A DNA stretch of 64,000 nt from Budorcas taxicolor (GCF_023091745.1 NC_068933.1:16248001-16312000); one strand, 5' to 3'. Counted from the first letter of the stretch, positions 1 through 11,463 are shown. A program made the numbers and translations. Notes: generated by a model from the sequence alone, not told the origin.

Positions 1-178
1 GGGCAGAAGGAGAAGAGGGCATCAGGGGACGAGATGGCTGGATGGCATCACCAATGTAATGAACATGAACTTGGGCAAACTAAGGGAGATGGTGAGGGAG
101 AGGGAGGCCTGGTGGGCTGTAGACCATGGGGTCACAAACAGTTGGACACAACTGGGTGACTGAACAACAACAACAAAT
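1..178 (+). mobile_element. BovB LINE, 3' end, cut by window edge
   Basis: This matches the last part of the other BovB copies in the window: the GATGGCATCACC block, the 'gcctggtgggctg' block and the terminal 'gactgaacaacaacaac' tail. It encodes only the extreme C-terminus and 3' tail, so it has no enzymatic domain. The element continues off the left edge. Confidence 0.9.
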
Positions 179-826
179 AATATAATGTATAGTATGTGCA
201 TGCACACACATGCATATATTCACTAGCTCTGTCCAATGAGAGGACTCGAGAACAGTGACACACCGGTGCCATCCTGATGTTGCCACGTAAAATCCATGCT
301 CTGGTCAAAGAACCAGGACTCCTCAGAGAAATGGCTGATATAGGGTGGGATTAGGGAAGTCTTAAAATAAATGCAAGACATCTCATTATACTGGAAAATA
401 AGAAAATACTGAAAGAACAATCAGGACATTTCAAAAGGACATAGAAGCCAGGCAGGCAAATAAGGAACAATTTTAGCATTAGAATGAAAAAATGATAGTT
501 GACCTTCTCCTAACAGTAGACTATTAACTGATTAATGTTTAAAAAAGAAGAACATGGTTTGGCAGCCATCATAGTAATAACGTAGGCCGGAAACACCCAT
601 GGCTATTCATCAGTGGTAGAATCTTTGATGAGGAATGGATTATTGTCTTAAAGTACCTTCACAGAGGGACAAAGGGCGATTTTACAGTGAAGAAACCTGG
701 CAGGCTACAACTTAGTCAGGGGGTTAAGGTGAACATTACCGAATGAGACAAAGCAAAATGATACAGCACTGATAGGCTGCACTGAGAACACAGCATCGCA
801 TTTGAAATTCCCACCAAAAATATATA
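179..826. other. No gene seen; AT-rich, possibly old repeat debris
   Basis: Open frames here are short and unrelated to any protein I know. Some phrases around 540-770 loosely resemble decayed 3' ends of old mammalian L1 copies, but not well enough to call. Confidence 0.4.
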
Positions 827-1012
827 GGGCTCTCCTGGTGGTTCAAATGGTAAAGAATGTGCCTGCAATGTGGGAGACTTGGGTTTGATCCCTGAGTCAG
901 GAAGATCCCCTGGAGGAGAGCATGGCAACCTACTCCAGTATTCTTGCCTGGAGAATTCTGTGGACAGAGGAGCCTGGTGGGCTACAGTCTATGGGGTTGC
1001 AAAGGGTCTGAT
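827..1012 (+). mobile_element. Bov-tA SINE
   Basis: A tRNA-Glu-like head ('ctcctggtggttcaaatggtaaag', then a B-box-like 'gggtttgatccc') is followed by the BovB-related body ('actccagtattcttgcctgg', 'cagaggagcctggtggg'). Non-coding and Pol III-derived. The 3' tail is shortened and has no clear A/C-rich end. Confidence 0.93.
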
Positions 1013-1060
1013 AAATAGTTATGAGGAAGCATCAAACAGCCAGAGTGAAGAACATCTTCT

Positions 1061-1704
1061 TTTTTTTTTTTCTTTCTTTTTTTTTTGTAATTTTTACTTT
1101 ATTTTACTTTACAATTCTGTATTGGTTTTGCCATACATTGACATGAATCCACCACGGGTGTACATGCATTCCCAAACATGAACCCCCCTCCCACCTCCCT
1201 CCCCATAACGTCTCTCTGGGTCATCCCCATGTACCAGCCCCAAGCATGCTGTATCCTGCATCGGACATAGACTGGCGATTCGATTCTTACATGATATTAT
1301 ACATGTTTCAATGCCATTCTCCCAAGTCATCCCACCCTCTCCCTCTCCCTCTGAGTCCAAAAGTCCGCTATACACATCTGTGTCTTTTTTGCTGTCTTGC
1401 ATACAGGGTCATCATTGCCATCTTTCTAAATTCCATATATATGTGTTAGTATACTGTATTGGTGTTTTTCTTTCTGGCTTACTTCACTCTGTATAATTGG
1501 CTCCAGTTTCATCCATCTCATCAGAACTGATTCAAATGTATTCTTTTTAATGGCTGAGTAATACTCCATTGTGTATATGTACCACAGCTTTCTTATCCTT
1601 TCATCTGCTGATGGACATCTAGGTTGTTTCCATGTCCTGGCTATTATAAACAGTGCTGCGATGAACATTGGGGTACATGTGTCTCTTTCAATTCTGGTTT
1701 CCTC
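1061..1704 (-). mobile_element. Young LINE-1 3' end, 5'-truncated, with perfect TSD
   Basis: An antisense L1 starts with a T-rich tract (the poly-A tail on the other strand) and ends inside the ORF2 C-terminus. The minus-strand peptide contains the L1 hallmark 'WYIYTMEYYSAIKKN' (around 1530-1590). A perfect 17-bp duplication, agtgaagaacatcttct, flanks it at 1044-1060 and 1705-1721, so both ends are defined. Only about 640 bp of a roughly 6-kb element is present, with no RT or endonuclease domain. The perfect TSD and clean tail suggest a recent, lineage-specific insertion. Confidence 0.95.
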
Positions 1705-1905
1705 AGTGAAGAACATCTTCTAAATAACTGGTCTATTATCTTCCAAAGTCTCAGTGTCATGATAGCCAGGGAAACCTTGAGAAACTCTTTGAGATTGAAG
1801 GACACCAAAAGACATGGTCACCAAATAGAGTTTTAGATTGGAACCTTTTGCTGAAACACAAATTCTGGCCAACTGGAGCAATTTGAGCATGGATGAGATG
1901 GTTGA

Positions 1906-2121
1906 GGGCTTCCCCAGTAGCTCAGCTGGGAAAGAATCTGCCTGCAATGTGGGAGACCTGGGTTCAATCCCTGGGTTGGAAAGATCCCCTGGAGGAGGGC
2001 ATGGCAACCCACTCCAGTATTCTTGCCTGGAGAATTCCATGGACAGAGGAGCCTGGCGGACTGCAGTCCATGGGGTCGCAGAGTCAGACACGACTGAGCG
2101 ACTAGGCACAGCACAGCACAT
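1906..2121 (+). mobile_element. Bov-tA SINE with TSD
   Basis: Full head ('ggcttccccagtagctcagctgg', B box 'gggttcaatccc') and body ending 'cacgactgagcgactaggcacagcacagcac'. A perfect 10-bp repeat, agatggttga, lies at 1896-1905 and 2122-2131. Pol III boxes are slightly diverged. Confidence 0.95.
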
Positions 2122-2131
2122 AGATGGTTGA

Positions 2132-2693
2132 AATATATTAACACTAAATTATCTATTTTAATTACTGTATCAGAGATTTGTAAGAAAAGATATTACTTGT
2201 AGGAAACACATTGTACAGTAATTGAGGGTAACAGGGCATCAAGGCAGCAAAACTGTTGAAATTTGAAACCATTTAGAAAGAAAAAAAAAAAAGAAAAAAA
2301 AATCAGGAATCTGAAACTATCTGTTTTCTGGAGCGGGCTATGCAGTGACCTGAGTCTTTGCAGGAGAACAAAGCACCTCATCCCCTTATGTTTCCATTTC
2401 TTTATCTCTTAAATGAAGGAGTTGGACTCGCTTATCTTAAATTCCCTATAGATCCAACGCTTAAATTTCTCTAGTTCGAGAGCACTGCAGTTAGGGGTTA
2501 GATGAGACTGGGATAAGGGGTCAGAAGGTCTAGAAGAAGAAACACTGGCTGTGTTTTGTGAGAGGTGAGTGTTTCTGTGAGGCCAGGCAGAGGGTGAGGA
2601 CTCTGAGAAAGGAGAAGCCTGCAAACAGGATTTGAAGGAAGTTGCGCAACTGGTAGAGACAAGCTTTTATTTTTCATTGGGAGGTTTCTTGAT
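2132..2693. other. Unique sequence, no gene seen
   Basis: Contains an interrupted A-tract (2281-2302) and otherwise ordinary AT-rich DNA. Short frames on the minus strand are low-complexity (Arg/Glu/Ser-rich, from the adjoining pyrimidine tract) and not credible as genes. Confidence 0.4.
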
Positions 2694-2761
2694 TCCTTTC
2701 TCTTTCTCTTCCCTCCCTCTCTTTCTTCCTCCCCTCTCTCCCTTCTTTGCTTTCTTTCTCT
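2694..2761. repeat. Pyrimidine-rich tract (CT)n/(CCTT)n
   Basis: About 68 bases made almost entirely of C and T on the plus strand. It directly borders an old L2 fragment. Homopyrimidine tracts can be length-polymorphic. Confidence 0.85.
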
Positions 2762-2763
2762 AG

Positions 2764-2885
2764 CAAACATTTATTAAGCATTGCTCACATTCAAGGCACT
2801 GAGTGAAACACTGTGGGGAGAACAGGCAAAAAAAAAAATATAGTTTCTGTTCCCAGGTTGTTTACAGTCTAGTAGAAGAGAAACT
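2764..2885 (-). mobile_element. L2 LINE 3' end, old
   Basis: Antisense hallmarks of the L2 3' end: 'acatttattaagca', 'aaggcactg', 'tgtggggagaacaggc' and 'gtttacagtctagtag'. Strongly diverged, as expected of an insertion older than the mammalian radiation. An 11-A run interrupts it at about 2831. Confidence 0.65.
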
Positions 2886-3020
2886 CAGACAACACACACA
2901 CGGACACACAGCCCTCTGCTGAAACTTCTTTGTGTTTCTCCCATTCTGATGGTCAGAGCTGAATTAGCCTCTTGATCTTGATGTCTTGAGAGATTCCTTC
3001 CTCTCTCCCCTCCCCCGAGA

Positions 3021-3286
3021 CACTGCTAAGTTGCTTTAGGCGTGTCCGACTCTGTGCAACCCCATAGACGGAAGCCCACCAGGCTCCCCCGTCACTGGGA
3101 TTTTCCAGGCAAGAACACTGGAGTGGGTTGCCATTTCCTTCTCCAATGCATGAAAGTGAAAAATCAAAGTGAAGTCGCTCAGTCGTGTCCGACTCCTAGC
3201 AACCCCATGGACTGCAGCCTACCAGGCTCCTCCGTCCATAGGGTTCTGCAGGCAAGAGTACTGGAGTGGGTTGCCATTGCATTCTC
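3021..3286 (-). mobile_element. BovA2 SINE (dimeric)
   Basis: Two antisense BovA monomers in tandem, each with the 'gtgtccgactc...caccaggctcc...caagaacactggagtgggttgccat' block, are joined by 'tgaaagtgaaaaatcaaagtgaagtcgctcag'. This is the dimer architecture of BovA2, which lacks a tRNA head. Confidence 0.92.
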
Positions 3287-4519
3287 TGTAGATGAGGTGA
3301 CATGTGCCCTTTCTTTCATTGATGGCTGCCAATTTTATCAGAGAAAGGAAATACCTTAGTCAAGTGAGCAGTATTCCAGAGACTTTATCCACCTAATGAT
3401 TCCAGGGATAAAATGGAAGTTATCACTTTGATTTTTAAATCTCAGAGAAACTTGACTTTCCCTTTCCTATCACAGAGAAAACTGCAATTTAACAATTTAT
3501 GTATAGAATGGATACCTTTATTAGGGTGAAACTGTGAAAGACAATATGAATGAGGTTCCTCTTAAGGAGGTAAACCATGTTTTGAGCAGGTAAAATGATA
3601 GCATGTGTTAATTTGTATACTATTGTTATATTATGATATTATACTATAATGTTGGAGGATTTTATATGTATGCCAGTGAAAATCAGTAAGAGAGTTCATC
3701 CTTAAAAATCCATATTATTTTCTTTATAAGTAGTTTTGGAAGAGACATGGAAAATGATATGGCTTGAATAAAATATGTTTTAAATGAATTTCCAAATAAA
3801 TTTTCCCCTAATGGTCATCCTTGTTCATTAAGCCTACATAAAAGAGACTGAAGCAGCCATTAAGTAGTGGTTCAATGGCTCTCTGTTTAAAGTGTGTGCT
3901 ACTGTTCCAACCAATAATGTGTCTATTGTCTTGGAAAATGCTAATTGCTAAATTGATTGTGATATTCATGTTCCAACACTCCAGTCAAACACTGAACAAT
4001 GTCCCACGTGATGATGGAAAATAGCTGTTGTTTGATGCACAGCGATAGCAGGTCCACATCTATCGCAGTCATGAAAGGTGGTTTCTGTACCCTGATTGCT
4101 TTTCTAATTGAGAATGGCTCAGATTAGAGAAGGGTAGTACAAAATACTAAACCATGCTTATTCTTCTCATCGGTGAAGTTGCCCAAGATTAATAGATGCT
4201 GAGCAAGGAAACATTTTCCATATCCGTGCTTGATTCTGCCCGTGCCTGAGAAAGCTAGCATGGCATGACAGAACGCATGATGATCTAGAGAGTTCGAAAC
4301 TTGGCTCTAGTTCTGCTCTGGCCCTCTCAGGTTTGTAATGTTATAAGTGACTCTTTGAGATCTCATCAAAGAAATAAGGGCTTGGATGAAATAACTTCTG
4401 AGTCCCACTTTTTAAATGAAAAATATCACTATCAAATTTTTGGCTTAGTACTTAATATGGGAAAAACTGACAAGTAGCTTCCAACAAGTCTTTCATAAAA
4501 TAGTTACCAAGTCTGTTTA
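3287..4519. other. Repeat-poor DNA, no gene seen
   Basis: No recognisable repeat or coding domain over about 1.2 kb. Between roughly 3830 and 4140 there are several TAAT/ATTA-type motifs and mixed-complexity sequence of the sort often seen in conserved non-coding elements. That is inference only. Confidence 0.35.
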
Positions 4520-4664
4520 TGTGGGAGAACTGTGCTTATGCCAAAAGTACAAAGATGAAAATAAATATTAAAATATAGTATGTGTCATCAAGAGTTTATA
4601 ATCTAGCCTAATACTGGGAGACTAGTGATAAAATTAGTAAAGCAGTGTTACAATAAATAACAAA
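4520..4664 (-). mobile_element. Probable L2 3' end, heavily decayed
   Basis: Phrases in the expected order ('acaaagatgaaaataaat', 'gtgtcatcaagagtttataatctag', 'gggagac') match the antisense L2 3' end. Divergence is high. Confidence 0.5.
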
Positions 4665-5045
4665 ATATCATCAAATGTAATGCAAGATCCTGTATTGGAT
4701 AGTGAATGAGAAATTGTTGCTGTAATGAACATGGTTGGGAAAATGTACTGAATGACTATCAAACTTATAGAATGTGGTAACTGTATTGTGGTTTTTAAGA
4801 CTATTCTTATTCTTAGGAGACATGTTAAAGTACTTCGGGTCATGAAATGTTCAAGTTAATCTCAAATGATTCAGCAAACACACACACATATACATACACA
4901 CACCATGTATATATATATATATATATATATGTGTGAGAGAGAGAGAATGTAGCAAAATGTTTACAGTTGGTGAAAGTGGTATATGGGTTATTTCTTTATG
5001 GTTTTTACAACTTAAAGTTTGATTTTTTCAAATTAAAATAGAATA
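4665..5045 (+). mobile_element. Old L1 (L1M-type) 3' UTR
   Basis: Resembles the 3' tail of old mammalian L1 elements: 'gtaactgtattgtggttt', 'taaagtacttcgggtcatgaa', 'ctcaaatgattcagcaaa', a TA/GT/GA microsatellite, 'gcaaaatgtttacagttggtgaa', then a T-rich end and AAT-rich tail. Non-coding remnant. Confidence 0.6.
4875..4947. repeat. Composite microsatellite (CA)n(TA)n(GA)n
   Basis: An alternating CA block, an 11-unit TA-type block and a GAGAGA block follow one another. The motif order is typical of this position in old L1 3' UTRs, so it probably expanded inside the element. Confidence 0.9.
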
Positions 5046-5284
5046 AATATTGTGTGATACAGTGCTACAGGAATGCAAGATAAGTGCATTCAAAATAATT
5101 ATAACAGTGAGTCCATTGAAACAGGATGTTGAATTATCTCATTTTGTGTCTGAGACCCCAAAGATGAGATACATTGGTGAAAAGTGTCCTATGATTCTGA
5201 AGAGTAGCCCTAGGCACATACCTCTACAGGTAAGAGATGGCCCACACCAAGCAAGGTCATCAGTCTCTCCCTGCTAATAGCAGA

Positions 5285-5425
5285 GAAGAGGAACAGTATT
5301 CTGAGGCACAGAATGTTTAAATAACTTGCTCAAGGTCACACAGTAGCGAGTTGAGTCGAGGAATCAAAGTCGCCCGTTTGCCCAGCACTTTCCCCGCCTT
5401 ACTTCTTCCCTATACTGCTTCTGAT
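5285..5425 (+). mobile_element. MIR SINE, old
   Basis: Contains the conserved MIR core phrase 'ttaaataacttgctcaaggtcacacagta', followed by a decayed 3' half. No coding capacity. Confidence 0.75.
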
Positions 5426-6778
5426 AACAGTGTTGAACACAGTTTGGATGTTAGACTGTTTTTATTTATTTATTTTTCTCACTGCACTTTCATCTTTAGT
5501 TTGGAATGAAAATTTCCGAAAGAGCCCAAATTATAGTTGCATGATTATTAGTGAATTAGTCAAATTGAAACTTTGCTGATTTGATTACTTCCACAGCCCT
5601 AATTAATGTGATTTGTCCTGTCTTAATGATTATATGTGATTATAAATGGTTTGTCCAGACATTGATTTTGAAGAGTTTCAGAGTAATCAACTCCACTATG
5701 CTGCAACTTGGGTCTTTAAAAATATTATATGTTTTAATACGTGTATCTAAAGGGAAGCACTTACCATCCAATTCTTGATTAGTAGGACTGAGCTTAAAAT
5801 ATGATGAAAGTGATACTGAGCAAACTTTCTCAAGTTCTCATCCAAGATGCTCTTAGGGGAATAACGTGTTACAAGAAAAACACTAGATCAACTTGAGAGT
5901 AGAGAAGATATTTTGAATTTAGGGGAATAGAAGTATTTCAGAAGACATTCACGACCACAGTCATGAACATGTTTAAATTTCAAAAAAAAGGTACAGTCAC
6001 CTGCTTAGACAAGATATTTTGGAAAGACAATTGTGAATAGTAACACCTTTAGAATAATTCTCTAAAACAGTAGAAGAAAACCGAGACAGCATAGGGGGAA
6101 AGAGGCTAGTCTTTTTACTGAAAGTAATGGTAACCTTTGGATTCTGCAATTTGGGGTAAAGTAGTCTTACATTTTATATCTCTGAAGTTTGTTTCTTTTC
6201 ACTGTGAAGATTCAACCTTCGAAGTAAAACCTAACAGGATGTGCTTTGTTAATCTAGCTTTCTGGGAAACTGGCTTCAGTTGAATAATAGCCACAGGTCT
6301 GTGAGTCCATTCACATTTCAACCAAGTGGCAGCTGCAAACTTAAAAGAGCCATACTGAAGTGCTTCCCGTAAATAACCTCAACTTGAGTTTTGAATACTG
6401 TTACTTTTAGGTGTTTTTAAAAGCTTTACTATGTTCATCATGAAGTCTAATGGAAGGCATTCTTGCACTTTGAGAGGAATTATAGTGTGAATATTTTCCA
6501 GAATCTAAATTATTTAAATGGTAATCCAAAGAAGTTCCATCTCAGAAGTAACATCATTTAACACATGCCGTGGATGAGGAGTCATTGTGCATCGCCATCG
6601 GGAACGGTCAACAGTGTCTCGTGTAGACAGAGCAGTTACACAGTTAATTACTTACATGTAACATGTTCCTCTTTCTGGTATCTGATATTATTTTTAATAG
6701 TATTTCTGTAAATTCTCTTGGAATAACAGTTTCTCTACATTAAGAAAATTCTTAAGTTTTGTGCACAATTTATACCTC
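5426..6778. other. AT-rich unique DNA, no gene seen
   Basis: About 1.35 kb without a repeat I recognise. The longest frame (5581-5778, 65 codons) is Ile/Val/Leu-rich and has no domain. A short TTTA run occurs at about 5459-5475. Confidence 0.35.
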
Positions 6779-7395
6779 TTTTTTTTTTTAAACTTTTCCT
6801 CTCTCTATATTTTTACTTTTTTCAGATTTGTTGTGATATAATTGACATACAGCACTGTAGATGTTTGCATACAGCATGACTTATGGATCATCTGAAATGA
6901 TTACTGAAATAAGTTAAGTAGACATCTATCATCTTGTCTAAGTACACAAAAAAATTTTTTTCCCCCTTGTGATGAGAACTTTTAGGATTCTTTGTCTTAA
7001 CAACTTTCGAGTGTACCATACAACAGCGTTAACTATAGCCATCATACTGTGCCTCTCAGTAGTTATTTATTTTGCACCTAGAAGTTTGCACCATTTGACC
7101 ACCTGTACCCATTTCTACCATTTACTACCCCTTGCCTATAGTAACTACCAATCTGATCTCTTTGTCTATGAATCTGGGTTTTTCTTTTTTTAAGATTCCG
7201 CATGTAAATGTAACCGTACAGTATTTGCCTTTCTCTGTCTAACTTACTTCACTTAGCATAATACTCTGCAGGTCCCTCCATGTTGTCACAAATAGCAAGA
7301 TTTCCTCCTTTTATGATGGAATAATAATCCATTATCCATTCATACATTTAGAGACCGCAGGTTGTTTTCATGTCCTGGCAACTGTAAATACTGTT
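6779..7395 (-). mobile_element. Old L1 (L1MA/L1MB-like) 3' end
   Basis: Antisense L1 3' region recognisable by 'gttgtgatataattgacatac', 'cttgtgatgagaacttttaggattc', 'ccatttgaccacctgtaccc', 'agattccgcatgtaa' and 'tccatgttgtcacaaatagcaagatttcc'. Numerous substitutions and gaps; no usable ORF. Confidence 0.8.
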
Positions 7396-7444
7396 GAAAT
7401 TAAATATGTTCCATTTGATATTCTCCTTTGACATTTGAGGGCTA

Positions 7445-8480
7445 TGCTGTGTGAATAATGATAATAAACTGTGGAAAATTCTGAAAGAGATGGGCATACC
7501 AGACCACCTGACCTGCCTCTTGAGAAACCTGTATACAGATCAGGAAGCAACAGTTAGAACTGGACATGGAACAACAGACTGGTTCCAAATAGGAAAGGGA
7601 GTACGTCAAGGCTGTATATTACTTATTTAACTTCTATGCAGAGTACATCATGAGAAATGCTGGACTGGAAGAAGCACAAGCTGGAATCAAGATTGCTGGA
7701 AGAAGTATCAATAACCTCAGATATGCAGATGACACCACCCTTATGGCAGAAAGTGAGGAAGAACTAAAGAGCCTCTTGATGAAAGTGAAAGAGGAGAGTG
7801 AAAAAAAGTTGGCTTAAAGCTCAGCATTCAGAAAACTAAGATCATGGCATCTGGTCCCATCACTTCATGGAAGATAGATGGGGAAACAGTGGAAAAAATG
7901 GCTGACTTTATTTTTCTGGGCTCCAAAATCACTGCAGATGGTGATTGCAGCCAGGAAATTAAAACATGCTTACTCCTTGAAAGGAAAGTTATGACCAACC
8001 TAGACAGCATATTAAAAAGCAGAGACATTACTTTGCCAACAAAGGTCCACCTAGTCAAGCCTATGGTTTTTCCAGTGGTCATGTATGGATGTGAGAGTTA
8101 GACTGTGAAGAAAGCTGAGCAATGAAGAATTGATGCTTTTGAAGTGTGGTGTTGGAGAAGACTCTTGCGAGTCCCTTGGCCTGCAAGGAGATCCAACCAG
8201 TCCATCCTAAAGGAGATCAGTCCTGGGTGTTCACTGGAAGGACTGATGTTGAAGCTGAAACTCCAATACTTTGGCCACCTGATGCAAAGAGCTGCTGGGA
8301 AAGATTGAGGGCAGGGGGAGAAGGGGACAACAGAGGATGAGATGGTTGGATGGCATCACTGACTTGATGGACATGGGTTTGGGTGGACTCCGGGAGTTGG
8401 TGATGGACAGGGAAGCCTGGTGTGCTGTGGTTCATTGGGTTGCAAAGAGCTGGACACGACTGAGCAACGGAACTGAACTG
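7445..8480 (+). mobile_element. BovB LINE, 3' third, broken
   Basis: 5'-truncated BovB that begins within the reverse transcriptase domain just after motif A and runs to the 3' end. The catalytic YADD tetrad is present at 7722-7733. The frame is broken: about nine bases are missing near 7620, extra A residues near 7801-7807 shift the frame, and stops occur downstream (for example near 8100). RTE-type RT copies the element's RNA at a nicked target; this copy cannot make it. The C-terminal region continues to the 'gactgagcaacggaactgaactg' end. Confidence 0.95.
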
Positions 8481-8873
8481 TATAAATTAGTCTTCAATTG
8501 TATTTACTTGATCAAGTATCATAAAATGTTTGCTCTACATTCTGTTTCGTTGTGTTGCTTCTTCTCAGTTGTGAGACATGCAGGGACCTCCACAGAGATG
8601 GAGAGGAAAAATAAAATAGAATCAGGCTAGTGGGTACCCCTTGTGGAGGGCTGGTCTGTACATGGGGAAGGCTGGTGTTATATTTAACAGTGTGTTAGGA
8701 ACAGTGGTGACTCTGATGATAGGCAGCATTGGGTTACTATTCCAGAGGTCCCCGATCTGTTGTCTAGGACAGGTAAGTAGGAAGTCACTAGACAGGGTTA
8801 AGGAGGCTTTGAGGGGAATGCCATCACCTAAGCTTTAAGATGGTCTAGCTCTTTTTGGTCTTAAATCTATATT
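8481..8873. other. Unique DNA, no gene seen
   Basis: About 390 bp. One open frame (8641-8838, 65 codons) has no recognisable domain. Confidence 0.35.
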
Positions 8874-9030
8874 TTAAAAATTGAAGTATAGTTGATTTAC
8901 AAACTTATGTTAGTTTCGGGTGCACAGCAAAGTGTTTCAGTCGTGTGTGTACACACACACACATATACACATGTGTATGTTCTTTTTCATATCCTTTTTC
9001 ATTATGGTTTATTACAGGAGTGTTTGTCTA
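8874..9030 (-). mobile_element. L1 3' UTR fragment, artiodactyl type
   Basis: Antisense 'ttgaagtatagttgatttacaa', 'gttagtttcgggtgcacagcaaagtg' and 'tatggtttattacagga' match the same L1 3' UTR seen more completely at 23.6-24.0 kb. A TG/CA-rich palindromic stretch (about 8945-8978) replaces the usual TATA repeat. Confidence 0.75.
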
Positions 9031-9374
9031 GCTTTAACTAAGGCCCCACCTGGCAATAATTACCAATCATTATCAAACGATATATACCTCAAGTCATGAA
9101 AAGTTACCAACTTTTATCTCTATCATTTTCTTTTTAGATGATAGTGTACTAACATACTCTGAAAACCCAAATTAACTTTATTTAAAATCATATTTTATAT
9201 GATAACATAGCCAGTAATTGGCCATGTTTAAGCTTTTCTTTGAAAGAGATATTAAAATTGTCATAATTATCATTTGAGTTGAATTCAAGTTTATATCTTT
9301 AATTATGCCTCAGGGACTTTTATTGCCTTAAGGTTTTACAATTTACTCTTATAAAGATAAGAAACAATTAGTTG
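9031..9374. other. AT-rich unique DNA, no gene seen
   Basis: About 340 bp with no repeat or ORF I can support. Confidence 0.35.
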
Positions 9375-9385
9375 AAAGTAATTGA

Positions 9386-9502
9386 TGGGATTTCTCTGGT
9401 GGTTCAGTGTTTAAGACTGTGCTCCCAAAGCAGGGGCACAGGTTCAATCCCTGGTGGGGGAACTAAGATCTCACATGCTGAGCCAGCACAGCCAAAAAAG
9501 AA
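9386..9502 (+). mobile_element. CHR-type tRNA-derived SINE with TSD
   Basis: Head 'gatttctctggtggttcagtg', B box 'ggttcaatccc', then 'gggggaactaagatctcacatgctg' and a short A-rich tail: the cetacean-hippo-ruminant SINE type. A perfect 11-bp repeat, aaagtaattga, lies at 9375-9385 and 9503-9513. Confidence 0.9.
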
Positions 9503-9513
9503 AAAGTAATTGA

Positions 9514-10995
9514 ACTTGTACTATGGTATATTAAACAATATTTAGCTTATTAAATATTCATCATGTATAAAAAATAACAAAATATTACATATTTAATTGA
9601 TCTAACTATATCTGTATATAGCCACTCATTTACATATATACACTCTTATTCATGTATTCAACACATTTAACAGGAACTTACCTGATTCCACACATGTTTT
9701 TAGAACAGGAAATATAGCCTGAGCAGGACCAGCATGAGGGCATCTGCCCTCACAGATCCTGCCTGGCACAGGGATGTCCCTGTCTTCTACCCTTGCTCCC
9801 TTTGCAGGCATCGCTAATCAATAAAGACATTCTCACCCTGGAGCCTAGATCTCCTCTATTCAGTGCTCCATTACTGGATCAGAGCCAGCATGGAAGTTGA
9901 AATTGATTTGCCATCCCTGGCTCTATGTAAATGACCAGGCAGTCTATTAAACTGGAAGATGAAAATGATTAAATAAAGTTCAAACTTTTTATTTGACAAC
10001 CGGTTACATGATTTTGAGTCTCTTTCCAGGGACTCTTCACCAAGACAAAATATTGAAAGGTTGAGTAAGATTGGGACAGGATTTTGTCAAGTAACAATTG
10101 GGAAAATTTCTATGTCGAGAAGGCATCAGGAACCACACTCCCCTTAAGGAGTCACACTCCTTTCGTTTAAGGTTATTAAGGGATATTTTTAGGGACAACT
10201 TGACAAGTTTGTGGTTAAAAGGCCATAGCACCACAATTATGCTCAAGAAAGTCAAAGCAGTTTGTGTGGAAGAAAAGAACTCTATATCTGGGAAGAAAAT
10301 GAATCCCCATCAGTGCAAGTCAGCAGAGGTGTGGCTACTCGGCCAGAGGATGTCATGATGATGCCATTTCAAAACGAATCTTGCCCGAGGGCTTTTCCTA
10401 CCAGGGACCCAAGTGGTAACTGGATGAAAGATGTACCACCAGGAACAGAAGCTGATGTGTGATTTTCAAAGCTGAAGACTCAAGGAAAGACACTACCCGT
10501 GTCACAGGAGTGGCAAGTGGAGGGGCCCAGCAGAGGAATCATCAGAGAACACACACAAGCACTTGCACAAGGAAGTCAGCCTTAAAACATGTGCAAGGGC
10601 TGAAAAGCAGGAAGCAGACCTGTGACATGTAAGCACTCATGTAAAGAGCATGAGTGTTCCCGTCACTTTTATATCCAACCTCCTCCAACCCCGTCTGGTA
10701 AAAACAGGAAAGGAATTTCACCTCCACTGCTAGCTACAGGCTGCGGTTGAGGGAGGAACTGAACTTTCACTTGAATCAGCTCAGAATTTTCCAATATTAC
10801 CTAGGAAAGGAAATTTACATTACTTGAGATTGTATTCATTACTTAACTTTTTCATGGGCCTTTCTATTATCTACATCACCATACGAGTTGTACAAATGTC
10901 CTCGTTGTTCTGCCAAGGGCAGGGGGTGGACTATAAGTACCAGCTAGGTTTAATGGGACAGTTAGAAACAAAAGTAAAATTGCTTCTAGAGTTTG
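9514..10995. other. Unassigned 1.5-kb block, no recognised gene
   Basis: No repeat family recognised with confidence. A poly-A signal in an LTR-like setting (AATAAAG at about 9821) and an 86-codon frame (10098-10358, Lys/Arg-rich, no domain) are the most structured parts. An unfamiliar ruminant LTR or unique DNA are both possible. Confidence 0.35.
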
Positions 10996-11026
10996 TTCAT
11001 TCATTCATCATCCATCCATTCATCCA
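10996..11026. repeat. Imperfect (CATT/CATC)n microsatellite
   Basis: Tetranucleotide repeats 'cattcattcatcatccatccattcatcc' lie directly upstream of an antisense BovB tail. They could be a tail-derived microsatellite. Confidence 0.7.
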
Positions 11027-11045
11027 GAATGTACTGATACATTGT

Positions 11046-11463
11046 TGATCAGTGGCTAAATTGTGTCTGACTCTTTGTGACCCCATGGACTGCAGCACCC
11101 CAGGGTTCCTGTCTTTCACCATTTCCTGGAGTTTGCTTAAACTCACTTCCATTGACTCAGTGATGCCATCCAACCATCTCATCCACTATCGACCCCTTTT
11201 CCTCTTGCCCTCAATCCCAGCATCAGGGTCTTTTCCAGCAAGTCATCTCTTCGTTCCAGCAAGTCAGCTCTTTGTACCATGTGGGCAAAGTATTGGAGCT
11301 TCAGCATCAGTCCTCCTAATAAATATTCAGGGTTATTTTCCTTTAGGATTGACTGGTTTGATATCCTTGCAGTCCAAGGTACTCTCAGGAGTTTTCTCCA
11401 GCACCACAGTTCAAAAGCATCAATTCTTTGGCACTCAGTCTTCTTTATACTGATATATTTTAC
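11046..11463 (-). mobile_element. BovB LINE, 3' end
   Basis: Antisense BovB tail. The minus-strand peptide includes the family's C-terminal 'RIDAFELWCWRKLLRVPWTA' block (read from about 11425 leftward) and 'NQSILKENNPE'. It carries only the post-RT C-terminal region. Several indels, including a duplicated 'ttccagcaagtca' phrase at about 11234-11268. Confidence 0.93.

Noticed and set aside
1309..1343. Polypyrimidine stretch as a splice signal
   Set aside because: It lies inside the antisense L1 3' UTR and is part of that element.
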